40,394 nt of DNA from an uncultured Elusimicrobia bacterium (GCA_947306425.1 CAMZGO010000014.1:1-40394), one strand, 5' to 3'; positions 7,895 to 17,216 are shown, numbered from the stretch's first letter. Made by a program: numbers and translations. The notes: generated from the letters alone by a model not told the origin.

Positions 7895-9567
7895 AATATA
7901 AAATTGTCTCTTGGTTCTAAATGAACATTTTGATCTATTGCTTTAAATAAATCCTCTTGGGCTTGGGCACAGGAAGAACGACTGTCGCAACCCCTAAATG
8001 TTTTGGATACATATACATTTTGCCATTTAACATTCCTTCTGCATATTGTCAAATTCTCAATATCAAACCATTCTGTTCCACCTTTTACTTTAAGTGCTTC
8101 CAAGGAATCACAATCGTCATTATTTCCATCTCTTACATAATCCATATTGCATGTTGCTGCATACGTTCTTCCTGCTTGTTCTAAATCTTTGCATTTTGAC
8201 TTTATTGTGTCTATTGTATCATTCCAAAGTTTCCTTAAATCGTCAGTTTTTTTACCCCAACACACTTCTCCTATTCCCAAATCCATACATCTCTTACAAG
8301 AACCGGGGGCGCCCTTTTCAGCGACATTTTCTAAATTATTTACTTTTTCACCACGGGAAATTGCCTTTAACTTTTCTTTTTCATTTGCGTATTGTGTTCT
8401 TAAATTTCTCGTAGCGGCCTCATATTCCTTTCGGCCCTGCTCACACTTTGCCATATTATCTTGCACCGTACGCATAATTGTTATGGGGGCAATACCTTCA
8501 TCAACAGTAGGAACGGTGTCCATCGTTTGGCTGGGCGCTACAAGAACTTTGTCTTGTTGTTCTTCCCCGTGAAATGCAATTTCAGATAAATGTTTTGCAG
8601 ATTCCCTATATTTCCTGCCGACGGCGGCATGGCTATAAAAATAACTGTTAAAAGCATCTTGCCCGGAAGTTCCAAAAAAATCAAATAATTCCCCTTTTGG
8701 CAATTCATCAGCGACATAATACCCTAAAACCTCACGACCGCCAAAAGAACGTAAAGAGCCAAAAGTCTTTGCGAATGCACTAGCCCCTATTAATTTGGAA
8801 ACAGAACTTTCCGTCTTATCTACTTTAAAAGGTGAACCGGAAAAAACGGGTTTGACAATACGGCTGTTATTTAAATCAATGGTTCTGCTTTGAGCTTGAG
8901 AGGTCGTATCATAAACAGAACTTACAAAATCCGGTAAAGCCTCTTTTGAAACAATTTGTTCTTTATCTTGCTTATCATAACTGCTGCGGGCTTGACGGCG
9001 GGTACCGCGGCCTTTATTTACGGCTGATTTTCCTGCATCAGCACCATAGTAGGAACCATCCTCAAATCCCTGACTAGAAGAAAGATAATCACCTGACGGC
9101 AAAGCCCTGACACCCTTTAATTCACCGGAAATTTCAGGTGTATCGGCTTCTTTACCGTCTTGATAAATGCCGGCTATTTCCGAGGGTCTGCGGCGGGTTT
9201 TTTCGTATTCATTATAATACATTTCCCGTGCATTTAAAAGGCGCTCGGTTTGCGGTTCAAATATTGAAGAAAGAAACATTTGCGGTTCATTTACAATCTC
9301 TTGCTTTTTAAAGGTTTCTTGCATATTTTTTGTTTCTACACCTACAGAACTTAAAGCCAAATCAAGTAAAGTAAGTTTCCTTGCTACAGAAGCAGATAAA
9401 CCGAATTTTGATGCAATATTGCTCAATAACGGTACATAAGAAACAGGCACAGCAATAGTAATAAACATCGCCAAAATAAGCAATAATACAAGCCCTAAAT
9501 ATAATTTCTTCTGGCTTTGTTGCTTTGTTTTTACCGGTTTAATTTCTTTCTTGTTTTTATGTATCAT
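7891..9567 (-). CDS. Unrecognised membrane-anchored protein with a cysteine-rich C-terminal third
   Basis: 558 residues; I do not recognise the family. A basic N-terminus is followed by one membrane helix (about 22-46), which predicts an extracytoplasmic body. The middle (about 85-370) is polar, with arginine-rich and aromatic patches and no cysteine. From residue 375 on there are ten cysteines, including CKRC and DCD, interleaved with a predicted helical stretch (EYEAATRNLRTQYANEKEKLKAI). The even number and export topology suggest five disulfides. GAGG precedes the ATG by six bases. Last gene of the six-gene run that starts at 15176. Confidence 0.6.
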   Translation of the reverse strand: MIHKNKKEIKPVKTKQQSQKKLYLGLVLLLILAMFITIAVPVSYVPLLSNIASKFGLSASVARKLTLLDLALSSVGVETKNMQETFKKQEIVNEPQMFLSSIFEPQTERLLNAREMYYNEYEKTRRRPSEIAGIYQDGKEADTPEISGELKGVRALPSGDYLSSSQGFEDGSYYGADAGKSAVNKGRGTRRQARSSYDKQDKEQIVSKEALPDFVSSVYDTTSQAQSRTIDLNNSRIVKPVFSGSPFKVDKTESSVSKLIGASAFAKTFGSLRSFGGREVLGYYVADELPKGELFDFFGTSGQDAFNSYFYSHAAVGRKYRESAKHLSEIAFHGEEQQDKVLVAPSQTMDTVPTVDEGIAPITIMRTVQDNMAKCEQGRKEYEAATRNLRTQYANEKEKLKAISRGEKVNNLENVAEKGAPGSCKRCMDLGIGEVCWGKKTDDLRKLWNDTIDTIKSKCKDLEQAGRTYAATCNMDYVRDGNNDDCDSLEALKVKGGTEWFDIENLTICRRNVKWQNVYVSKTFRGCDSRSSCAQAQEDLFKAIDQNVHLEPRDNFIF

Positions 9568-9664
9568 ATAAACCTCTATTTTACACTACCAACCTCTTAG
9601 TAAACACCCCTTTGTTACTCCTTGACATCTACCTAATTTTGCTTAACATCAAAATCAAGGCGAT

Positions 9665-10357
9665 TTAATTTGACGAAGATGTTTGCAAAGTCTTTCTCTC
9701 TGTTTTAAATGTTTGCAATTTCATTTTTGCTGCATTTGCTTTTGCCGCTTTTTGCGCTTTAATTCTTTCTAGCTCTCTTGCTTTTTGAAGCGCAGCGGCA
9801 CGTTCTTGTTCTTGTTTTTGCTTTTCTTGTCTCAAACGTTCTTGTTCCGCTTGTGCCTTGGCTTTAGCTTCAGCTTCGGCTTTAAGGCGGGCTTCTTCTG
9901 CTTGGACTTCCTTTAACTTTGCATTATAAGCCGCTACTTCAGCACTATAATCAAAGGCCTGTGTTTTTTCTTGCTCTGCAAGTTGTTTTTCCCGTTGGGT
10001 AACAATTTCCTGTTCGGCAAGTTTTGCATTTAAAAGGTCATTTTTTTGCTTTGGTTTTGATACTCCGTCAATACCTAATTGTCTTAAACGTCTTTGCTGG
10101 GCAAGTTCACGCTGCCTTTTCGCCTCTTGTCTGTAATATTCCTGTATTTCAGGTGCTTGCAAGGCCTTTTCATAATTTGCTTTTATTTGCCGTTTAGTTG
10201 AAATGTTATCTTGAATAATAAGAAATATCATCACTAAAAAGGCAACAAAAATTACAATTGCCAAAGCAATACTTACAAAAGCCCCAAATTTGGAAGGCGC
10301 TTTTTTAGCACCTTCCAAATTTTCTTGTTGTTTATTGGTTTCATTTAAATTTTGCAT
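9665..10357 (-). CDS. Single-span membrane protein with a long coiled coil
   Basis: 230 residues. One membrane helix at about 24-48 is followed by an almost continuous coiled coil rich in Glu, Lys, Gln, Arg and Ala up to the C-terminus. The composition resembles the middle domain of TolA, but there is no recognisable TolA C-terminal domain. AGGGG lies just upstream of the ATG. It has the same plan as the smaller protein at 12005-12436, so the locus encodes two bitopic coiled-coil partners. A bridging or spacer role between membrane and envelope is inference. Confidence 0.6.
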   Translation of the reverse strand: MQNLNETNKQQENLEGAKKAPSKFGAFVSIALAIVIFVAFLVMIFLIIQDNISTKRQIKANYEKALQAPEIQEYYRQEAKRQRELAQQRRLRQLGIDGVSKPKQKNDLLNAKLAEQEIVTQREKQLAEQEKTQAFDYSAEVAAYNAKLKEVQAEEARLKAEAEAKAKAQAEQERLRQEKQKQEQERAAALQKARELERIKAQKAAKANAAKMKLQTFKTERKTLQTSSSN

Positions 10358-10385
10358 AATGTGCCCCTATTCAAAGAATCAAATT

Positions 10386-11957
10386 TTAATGAGGTATTAA
10401 TATGCTCTTTAAAAAGTCAGTCCCATACTTCTTTAAATTAGAAACAAATTTTATAACATCCTTTGCAAAACCAACAATCTTTGTCCAATTAATGAAACAC
10501 AGTCCTAATACACCTTGTAAAGTTCCATACGTCCACCAAGCATTTGAAACCTTATGGTCAAAATCTATTCCTTGGTTTACAAGCGTAAGGTCTTTCATGT
10601 GCGATATTATACCCAATATTGACTTACTATGATCACCAAAGCCGTAAAGCATGCCGTACATATATGCTTCAGCTCCAGCAGCAACTGCAGCTGCTGCTGC
10701 CCAAAGCCATGCGGTATAAGGTCCACCGGCATAAGCCAACTGCACCAAAACACACAAAGCAACCGCAAGAACCATCGTACCTACTATTAAATCTTTAAAT
10801 CTATTAAGCAATTGTTTTTCAGATTCAGCAAGGTCCTCTTGTTGTTTCTGAATCTCACTAATGACCTCAGGAAGAGCGACGCTTAAAGCATGCGGAAGGC
10901 TTGAATTTGAACTTGCATCCATTAATTGGTTTGCAACCGTTGCTATACTTGCGCCCGATTCTATCGTAGAACCAATACTTTCCGGATTACTGCCGTCAAA
11001 TGCCGCCGCCGCCAATTGCTTTGCTCCGGCTTCCGCTTTTGATGCTATTGCTTTACCGGAATATATTGCCGCCATTTGCAAGTCCCCAGCTGCACCACGG
11101 CTATTACCGCCCTTACCATTGTCTATTTTACCGCCGGCACGGGCTACATTATATCCGCCCATCGCTCCGCTTCGCCCAAACTTAAAAGAATCTCCATCCG
11201 CTTGTTTTGCTTGTTCCGGTGTGTTGTTTTGAGGTAAGGCCCTTGTATTGCTATCTTGTGAAGAACCCCCAAATGAAACACTGCTTGAAGAACTGCCGCT
11301 TCCGCTGCCGCTGCCCCAAGAACTTGCACCGCTTGTTGAAGGAGATAATTTGTTTATCGTTGTTTGTCTTACCTGCCCTGCACTTCTTTGTCCTTTGTTA
11401 CCTTTTGTACTTTTTGACTTACCGGCCCTGCCTTGTGTACCGTCCGTACCTTGCTCATCTCCGCCGGCACCGTAAGCACCGCCTTGCATATAGCCTTGCG
11501 CACTATAAGGCACACCATTTGCATCTACTCCGCCTTGTGCATACATAGGGTTTGACGGGTCATAATTCCCGCCCTGTACATACTGCCCGCCTTGATATGA
11601 GGAATCATATACAAAACCTTCATCACTCCTCATACCTTCTGCATAGGCGCCGTCGGAACTTATTGCTTCGTCTTCATATCCTTCTTCGCTTTTGCCTTGC
11701 ATAAAACGCGCTGTATTACTGTCCTGCTGGGCATACATCTGCCTTTCAAGCGCAGCACGGCTTACAGAACTTCCAAAAAAGGCATTTGAATCACTATAAG
11801 TGCTATCTCCAAATTTTGATAAGGCTGCTTCATTTGCAGCTTTTTGGCTTCCGCCGCTGAAATTATTAATAACACCCATACCTACGAACAGGGTTATTAC
11901 TACTAAAACCGCACCGGCAATTTGTTTAGAGCCAATTTTAGCTAATATATTTTTCAT
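10386..11957 (-). CDS. Unrecognised envelope protein with Gly/Ser-rich module and C-terminal membrane helices (paralogue of 12446-14047)
   Basis: 523 residues. N-terminal membrane helix at 13-31; a tyrosine/glycine/glutamine-rich low-complexity region at about 95-190 with repeated QGG units; a serine-rich linker at 205-235; then the shared module ALPQN (240-244), DSFKFGR (256-262), GGYNVA (267-272), GKGG (281-284), SGKA (300-303), AAFDG (318-322) and GSTI (329-332). A helical stretch (363-390) and three to four membrane helices (about 388-500) follow. A perfect AGGAGG precedes the ATG. Clearly related to the protein at 12446-14047. Function unknown. Confidence 0.6.
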   Translation of the reverse strand: MKNILAKIGSKQIAGAVLVVITLFVGMGVINNFSGGSQKAANEAALSKFGDSTYSDSNAFFGSSVSRAALERQMYAQQDSNTARFMQGKSEEGYEDEAISSDGAYAEGMRSDEGFVYDSSYQGGQYVQGGNYDPSNPMYAQGGVDANGVPYSAQGYMQGGAYGAGGDEQGTDGTQGRAGKSKSTKGNKGQRSAGQVRQTTINKLSPSTSGASSWGSGSGSGSSSSSVSFGGSSQDSNTRALPQNNTPEQAKQADGDSFKFGRSGAMGGYNVARAGGKIDNGKGGNSRGAAGDLQMAAIYSGKAIASKAEAGAKQLAAAAFDGSNPESIGSTIESGASIATVANQLMDASSNSSLPHALSVALPEVISEIQKQQEDLAESEKQLLNRFKDLIVGTMVLAVALCVLVQLAYAGGPYTAWLWAAAAAVAAGAEAYMYGMLYGFGDHSKSILGIISHMKDLTLVNQGIDFDHKVSNAWWTYGTLQGVLGLCFINWTKIVGFAKDVIKFVSNLKKYGTDFLKSILIPH

Positions 11958-12004
11958 AATTCCTCCTATAAATCTTAAATCTTTACTTCTAAAAAACCGC
12001 TACT

Positions 12005-12436
12005 TTATTTTTTTACCGGCCTGCCCGTTTTAGCCGCTTTATAGTTTACTCCTGCTTTGCCTGCAGCATTTGCCTGGGACCGGCGGGCAATTTCCAATTT
12101 CTGCCTATAATCCATTCCGTTTTGAATTTCTGCAATTTTGTTGACTTCTTTATCGCGATTTTTTGCTTCCATACTTGCACGAAATTCCTCTTCTTCCCGT
12201 TGTTGCTTAAGACGCTGTACTTCCAACTCTTTTTCATGCAAGGCCTTTCTTTCCTTTATTTGGACCGCCATACGTTTTGCCCTTTCGCCCTCAATAAAAT
12301 CATGGCTTGCTTTAGAAATATGCCTGTTTGCCATAACTTGAAAGACCAAAATAAGCAAGGTAATTATACATAAAATCAATGAAAAATAATCTTGCTTTTT
12401 TACATTTTCTTTGAAGATAATCTTTCTATTTTCCAT
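12005..12436 (-). CDS. Small bitopic membrane protein with coiled coil
   Basis: 143 residues. Membrane helix at about 17-36, then a charged coiled coil (about 45-120, rich in Glu, Lys, Arg) and a short basic tail ending RPVKK. Only nine bases separate it from the upstream gene, and its ribosome-binding site (AAGGT) is modest. It has the same design as the protein at 9665-10357. No family recognised. The shape recalls bitopic scaffold subunits such as PilO or GspM, but no sequence motif supports that identity. Confidence 0.6.
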   Translation of the reverse strand: MENRKIIFKENVKKQDYFSLILCIITLLILVFQVMANRHISKASHDFIEGERAKRMAVQIKERKALHEKELEVQRLKQQREEEEFRASMEAKNRDKEVNKIAEIQNGMDYRQKLEIARRSQANAAGKAGVNYKAAKTGRPVKK

Positions 12437-12445
12437 AGTTATACC

Positions 12446-14047
12446 TTATTTTTTAGCTTCATCAACTATCTTAGAGGTAATTTCTCCCTCTATGTTTGAC
12501 ACATCAAAGCCCACTACGTCGCTTGCTGCACCTAATGCATTGGTTTCTGCGGTGCTTATTAATTTATCTTGAACTTTTTCCATAAACTTACCTTTAAATA
12601 GATTCCATTCTTTCATACCGCCGTACCAAGCAAGAGCCAAGCCGCCCGTCATCAAAGTAAACATACTGTAATATAACCAGCTGTTATTTGCCTGCCCGTC
12701 TTCCGCACGCAAATTCATTAATTCAGATAAAGTTTTATGGATATTCATACCGTCCCCGTCATAATCCATAGCCCAAATGGAATATAATGCTGCTGCGGTT
12801 ATTGCAGCGGCACCGATATAAGCATAAACGTTCTTTGTCTTAACAAGGGACATTATTGCTACCATAGCGGCAAGTGTCGCCAAAAAAGCTTTTATCAAGT
12901 GGTTAGTTACTGCACCTTGTAAACGCTTTTTCTTTGTAGCATGGTCCTCCCAATCCTCTTTTAGGTTTTTTAAGCCGGAACTAAGCCCTTTGGAATGATC
13001 AAGCCCAAGGCCTATTCCGCCGGCATCAACAACATTTTCCCCGTCTATTGTAGAACCGGTAACAATGTTACCGTCAAATGCTGCATTTGCTGATGCTACA
13101 CCTGCTTCCAAATTTTTGCCGCCGGCAATTTGCATAGTTGCCTTACCTGACCGCCTGTAGGCGATATTTAACTGTGCTTTTGCATCACCGCCCCTGCCGC
13201 CTTTACCGGTATCAACAGCACCTCCGGCAGCTGCAACATTATAACCGCCGACACTACCCCCGCGCCCAAACTTAAAAGAATCGGAAGATGCTTTTCCTGT
13301 AACCTGATTTTGAGGCAAGGCTTTTGAACCGTTGTCTTTTGAAGAACGGCCGGAACCTACATTGGAAGAACTACCGGCACCCGAAATGTTAGCTGAACTT
13401 CCGCTTGAAGCAGAACCGCCAAACATACCTCCTCTCATACTACCCGAACCGGAAAATTCATTAATAGTTGTTTTTGTTGTGTTTCTGTTTGGCCTGTTTT
13501 TTGCTCTTGATTTCTTATTTGCAAGTACTTCATCATCACCGTTTCCATCAACACCGCCGCCTAAACTTTCAAAGGAACTTCTCATACCGTTTTGTGATGC
13601 AATCATTGCCGTATTTTTGGGACTCGCCGCTTTGGCCGCTTCTGCTTTTTGAGTGTCAAAATAAGAACGGGCGGCATCAAAACCCTCTTGCTCTTTAAGC
13701 ATACGGTTTTGTATTGCACTTTGGCTTGTAAAACCGCCTTCGCTTGACGGCAATATACCGCCGGAATAACTGCCGAAGTTATTTATACTATCTTCGTCTT
13801 GAAAATTCAAAATATTGTTTTCAAAGGAATTGATACTTAAATTCATCCCTTCACCTGCAAAAATAGCACGTTTAGCCGGGTTATATGCCGGGGAATTGTT
13901 ATAGGCACTATATACACTGTAAATTACAAATACGGCAAATACACCTATGCTCAAACCGCGCACAGTATTACCGAACATAACACCGCCTTTTTTATCAGCG
14001 GAATTTTTGTTCCTTATATTTTCAATCATTTTACTTATTATTTTCAT
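12446..14047 (-). CDS. Unrecognised envelope protein with Gly/Ser-rich module and C-terminal membrane helices (paralogue of 10386-11957)
   Basis: 533 residues. Membrane helix at about 31-48; polar N-domain; basic patch (KKSRAKNRPNRNTTKTTIN, 178-196); Gly/Ser-rich linker (199-237); then KALPQN (242-247), DSFKFGR (256-262), GGYNVA (267-272), DTGKGG (279-284), SGKA (300-303), AAFDG (322-326) and GSTI (331-334). Three membrane helices follow (about 385-403, 407-426, 458-476). A DYDGDG loop near 428-433 looks like a calcium-loop motif. DSFKFGR and GGYNVA fall at identical residue numbers in the paralogue at 10386-11957. AGGAG precedes the ATG. Confidence 0.6.
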   Translation of the reverse strand: MKIISKMIENIRNKNSADKKGGVMFGNTVRGLSIGVFAVFVIYSVYSAYNNSPAYNPAKRAIFAGEGMNLSINSFENNILNFQDEDSINNFGSYSGGILPSSEGGFTSQSAIQNRMLKEQEGFDAARSYFDTQKAEAAKAASPKNTAMIASQNGMRSSFESLGGGVDGNGDDEVLANKKSRAKNRPNRNTTKTTINEFSGSGSMRGGMFGGSASSGSSANISGAGSSSNVGSGRSSKDNGSKALPQNQVTGKASSDSFKFGRGGSVGGYNVAAAGGAVDTGKGGRGGDAKAQLNIAYRRSGKATMQIAGGKNLEAGVASANAAFDGNIVTGSTIDGENVVDAGGIGLGLDHSKGLSSGLKNLKEDWEDHATKKKRLQGAVTNHLIKAFLATLAAMVAIMSLVKTKNVYAYIGAAAITAAALYSIWAMDYDGDGMNIHKTLSELMNLRAEDGQANNSWLYYSMFTLMTGGLALAWYGGMKEWNLFKGKFMEKVQDKLISTAETNALGAASDVVGFDVSNIEGEITSKIVDEAKK

Positions 14048-14057
14048 AATCTATCTC

Positions 14058-15176
14058 CTAAAAACAAGTCTTTATATCACCGGGATGTTCTTTCATACAT
14101 TCTTTTCTAGCCTTATTCTCTTTCCATCCGCCTTTAGCACCCCATTTCACATAATCAAACCCTAAACTTAGCCCCTGTGAAAGGAGTTTTGCACCCATGC
14201 ATTTCCAACTAAATTCACCATTAGTATCTATACAGTTTTCATTTATATTGTATGTTTTTTGGTTCTTATCTTTGTCCTTATCCTTGTTATTGTTATTTGC
14301 GTTTTTGACATCATCACCAAGGTCACGTTTTAATTGGTCCTGCAAGTCCTCGTTTAATCCAGTAGGGAGTTCATCAAGCCCTGCTTCCTCTTTATCTTTT
14401 TCAAGTTCCGTAGCGGTTTTAGCATCTTGGAAGGCATCAATGGCGGACTGTGCAGCAGTATCTAAATCTGAGGCATTACCGGCTTTTAATGATTCCACAC
14501 TTGCCTGGTAAAAACCAGTATTTTTACCCATATTTTTTGCAAAGGCGACATCTTTTGCCGTTGCCGCATGATTTGAAGGCATCTCTTTGCTTTTTATATT
14601 TTTACCCTCATCACGCCAAATAGTACCAGTAACACTTGTTGAAGCACTACCCGTACCCACTCGGCCGCTGCTACTTGATAATTTATTTTGATTCGTTGTC
14701 GGTCTATTAGAATTATACTGTACTCTTTTTTTACTAAGTTGTGCGGCACGCTCCCTGCGTTCCTCTCTAATTTGCTTTTTCTGCTCTGCCTTCTCTTTAC
14801 TTAAAGCAATTGCTTTATACTCTGGGTCCGGAGGAGGAGGCACACCTTCAGCTTCATCTTTGGCTTTGCGATCCTCACGTTCTTCAGAGGAAAACAAAGA
14901 ACCCAAAAGGTCTTTATTAGAAATATTATCATACTCAGGGTTTTCACTCAAAAAATTATTTAACTCGGCATCTGTACCAAAAGGCATAGAGGCAAGGTCT
15001 TGCATTCTTGAGGAAGCAAATTTACTATAATCGGGTTTATCTTCAGCGCCTATATTAGATATCACACTTACTAAGGTCAATGTAACCACCAAACCGCAAC
15101 CAACCCAAGTATAAAGTTGTTTTTTATTTTCACCCTGGTCCCTCTTTTGACCACTGTTCCTAATTATTATTGACAT
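14058..15176 (-). CDS. Unrecognised membrane-anchored protein, first gene of the envelope locus
   Basis: 372 residues from ATG 15176, chosen because a strong AGGGGAGAG site precedes it; the longer frame from 15254 lacks one. Membrane helix at about 21-42; polar N-domain; four consecutive prolines near 113-116; a charged helix (about 125-150); then RPTTNQNKLSSSSGR, which resembles the TTIN..S segment of the two larger paralogues, a KEMPSN that aligns with their ALPQN, and an AIDAFQDAK like their AAFDG. An Asn/Lys/Asp run precedes a C-terminal part with four cysteines (CIDTNG, KCMG, KECMK, TCF). No family recognised. Confidence 0.6.
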   Translation of the reverse strand: MSIIIRNSGQKRDQGENKKQLYTWVGCGLVVTLTLVSVISNIGAEDKPDYSKFASSRMQDLASMPFGTDAELNNFLSENPEYDNISNKDLLGSLFSSEEREDRKAKDEAEGVPPPPDPEYKAIALSKEKAEQKKQIREERRERAAQLSKKRVQYNSNRPTTNQNKLSSSSGRVGTGSASTSVTGTIWRDEGKNIKSKEMPSNHAATAKDVAFAKNMGKNTGFYQASVESLKAGNASDLDTAAQSAIDAFQDAKTATELEKDKEEAGLDELPTGLNEDLQDQLKRDLGDDVKNANNNNKDKDKDKNQKTYNINENCIDTNGEFSWKCMGAKLLSQGLSLGFDYVKWGAKGGWKENKARKECMKEHPGDIKTCF

Positions 15177-15286
15177 AACTCTCCCCTCTATTAATTTATA
15201 TAGACAAAAAACTGTGCTCTTGCTGACCCACCCCCACATTGCCGGGATGCTCAAACATAGAGCGTAACTACATATTACTTGTTAAT

Positions 15287-15315
15287 AGTATAAACGTTTT
15301 TTTCTGATTTGTCAA
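15287..15315 (-). promoter_or_regulatory. Strong sigma70-type promoter of the six-gene envelope locus
   Basis: On the minus strand TTGACA (15310-15315) is followed after exactly 17 bases by TATACT (15287-15292). Transcription would start near 15280, leaving a leader of about 105 bases before ATG 15176. No other convincing promoter was seen between the six genes, so they look like one transcript. Confidence 0.75.
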
Positions 15316-15382
15316 GAACCCGCATATAAACCCCATTAATATGCGTTTCAAAAATTGTACAATATATTTTGTGGGCAGGTAT

Positions 15383-15826
15383 ATGAAAAAAATTTTCGCG
15401 CCAATAAAACCCGTTTACGATTTTTCTATGTCTATCATAGATAGAACGGCACAAAGTTTAGGTTTAAGCAAATATTTCGCACGCTTTTTAGTAAGCGGGG
15501 CAGTAAATACGGCCTTCGGTTATTCGGTTTTTGCGTTTTTTGTTTTTATAGGTTGCGGGGATTTTACGGCCCCGCTTTTTGCCACAATTTCCGGCGTAAT
15601 TTTTAATTTTAACACTATCGGCGGTATGGTTTTTGGAGATAGGTCCAAAAAATTATTTTGGCGCTTTTGCTTAGTGTACGGTATTGTTTATATATTTCAA
15701 GTGGCAGGGCTTAAATTTTTTGCTGTATGCGGCATAGAAAACCGCTATATTTCCGGTTTTATTTTAATTTTCCCCGGGGCAATTTTATCTTATTTTTTAA
15801 ACAAAAAGTTAGTTTTCAAAAGATAA
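15383..15826 (+). CDS. GtrA-like small membrane protein
   Basis: 147 residues with four membrane helices. The family features are RFLVSGAVNTAFGYSVFAF near the N-terminus and the C-terminal SYFLNKKLVFKR. GtrA-like proteins are thought to flip polyprenyl-linked sugars for cell-surface glycan modification. I chose ATG 15383 (MKKIFAPIKP), preceded by GGCAGG, over an earlier ATG at 15341. It stands between the envelope locus and a convergent MATE gene. No dedicated glycosyltransferase is adjacent, although the WecA-like and LicD/TagD genes in this window are possible partners. Confidence 0.8.
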   Translation: MKKIFAPIKPVYDFSMSIIDRTAQSLGLSKYFARFLVSGAVNTAFGYSVFAFFVFIGCGDFTAPLFATISGVIFNFNTIGGMVFGDRSKKLFWRFCLVYGIVYIFQVAGLKFFAVCGIENRYISGFILIFPGAILSYFLNKKLVFKR

Positions 15827-15827
15827 T

Positions 15828-17204
15828 TTATTTTGTTATGTCAATCGTGCGCCACTTGCCGCCCCAAAAACGCAACATCATCCATACGCCTGTGCCAATG
15901 CCGTAAATGCACATCCAAGTCCACAAAGCAATAATTCCGCCTCCAAAAACTTGAACAATAAAATAACTGCCAAGCATTAAGTAGGAGGCACAAATTATCA
16001 TTAATTTCATTTGGAATTTTGTGTCACCTGCCCCACGCAGGCCGTCTCCAAAAGTTAAATAAACCGTATCCCCTAAGGTAAAAATAAATAAGAAAGGCAG
16101 CAAAAGTATTGCATTTGCATATATGGCTTGCGTTTGTGCGCTATGTGCACCAATAAATGCGCCAAGTATAGTTTCCGGAAAAGTAAAAAAGCAAAAAAAT
16201 AAAACCGCTTCGTATATCAAGGAAAGTTTAAAAACATTGTACAGGGCCTTGACACCTGTATCTATTTTGTTCACACCGCGGTATTGCGCCATCAAAATTT
16301 GGCCGGCAATAGTCAACCCCATTAAAGGGAAGAATTCCAAAGTCTGGAGTGTCATAATAATATTACTCGCCGCAAGTGAAATAGTATCAATATTACCGAC
16401 AAACAAAACAAAAATCGTAAAAGAAATAACGTCCATAAACATACCAAAACCGTTAGGAACGCCAAAACGTAAAAGCCTAATTAGTGCCGGTTTATTAAAC
16501 CCAAAAAGTTTACCAAGGCGGAATTTTTTATTTAACTTTGGCCTAAAAAGTAAACAAAGGAAAAAGCAAGTAACGCAAAAACCGCTTATTACCGTTGAAT
16601 AAGCCGCGCCCGAAATTCCCATTTTAGGAAAGCCAAGTTTCCCAAAAATCATAATATAAGACAAAAGGACATTTATAATATTCCCGCCGATATTTGCAAG
16701 CATAGTTATCAGTGTTCTGCCTTGCCCGGTAAAAAAACTTGCAAGTGCATTATTAATAACAGTAAGCCCTCCGAATAAAGTAAGAACTGTAAAATAAGTA
16801 AGTTCCAAGGCTTTAACATTAGTCGCGTGATTTGTCTGCATTATAAAAAACCTGCCAAGCGGCGTAAGCAAGATTATTGCAAGCCAAGAAATTACACCAA
16901 GCAAAACCCCTTGCCATAAAGCGACACTTAATCGCGCATACTTTTTTTGCCCGAAATAATTTGCCACAAATACCGACGTATAACCGCAAGAACCCATAAA
17001 AAATGAAATTATCGTAAAAGATAAAAGCCCCGCCGGAACACAAGCCGCTAAAGCTTCGGATGAGTACCATGAAAGAAACATTCTATCGGTAAACTGCATT
17101 AGACTTTGAGATGAATTTGTAATAATCAAAGGTAATGCAATAGTTAAGATTAACCGGTAAGATGCCTCTTTACTTTTTTTGATTTTACTGAATAATTTCT
17201 TCAT
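15828..17204 (-). CDS. MATE-family efflux transporter
   Basis: 458 residues with about twelve membrane helices in two halves, typical of Na+- or H+-driven multidrug and toxic compound extrusion proteins. The first helix region reads LILTIALPLIITNSSQSLMQFTDRMFLSW, cut here only by description; FTGQGRT and FGDGLRGAGDTK mark the family repeats. The substrate cannot be told. The start lies 13 bases after the GC-rich palindrome at 17217-17332, with no strong ribosome-binding site. It converges with the GtrA gene, with one base between stops. Confidence 0.9.
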   Translation of the reverse strand: MKKLFSKIKKSKEASYRLILTIALPLIITNSSQSLMQFTDRMFLSWYSSEALAACVPAGLLSFTIISFFMGSCGYTSVFVANYFGQKKYARLSVALWQGVLLGVISWLAIILLTPLGRFFIMQTNHATNVKALELTYFTVLTLFGGLTVINNALASFFTGQGRTLITMLANIGGNIINVLLSYIMIFGKLGFPKMGISGAAYSTVISGFCVTCFFLCLLFRPKLNKKFRLGKLFGFNKPALIRLLRFGVPNGFGMFMDVISFTIFVLFVGNIDTISLAASNIIMTLQTLEFFPLMGLTIAGQILMAQYRGVNKIDTGVKALYNVFKLSLIYEAVLFFCFFTFPETILGAFIGAHSAQTQAIYANAILLLPFLFIFTLGDTVYLTFGDGLRGAGDTKFQMKLMIICASYLMLGSYFIVQVFGGGIIALWTWMCIYGIGTGVWMMLRFWGGKWRTIDITK

Positions 17205-17216
17205 TTTACTTTTTAC

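Noticed and set aside
7891-15176. Type IV pilus or type II secretion assembly operon
   Set aside because: The bitopic coiled-coil proteins resemble PilO/GspM only in shape; there is no ATPase, platform protein or secretin, and no family motif.
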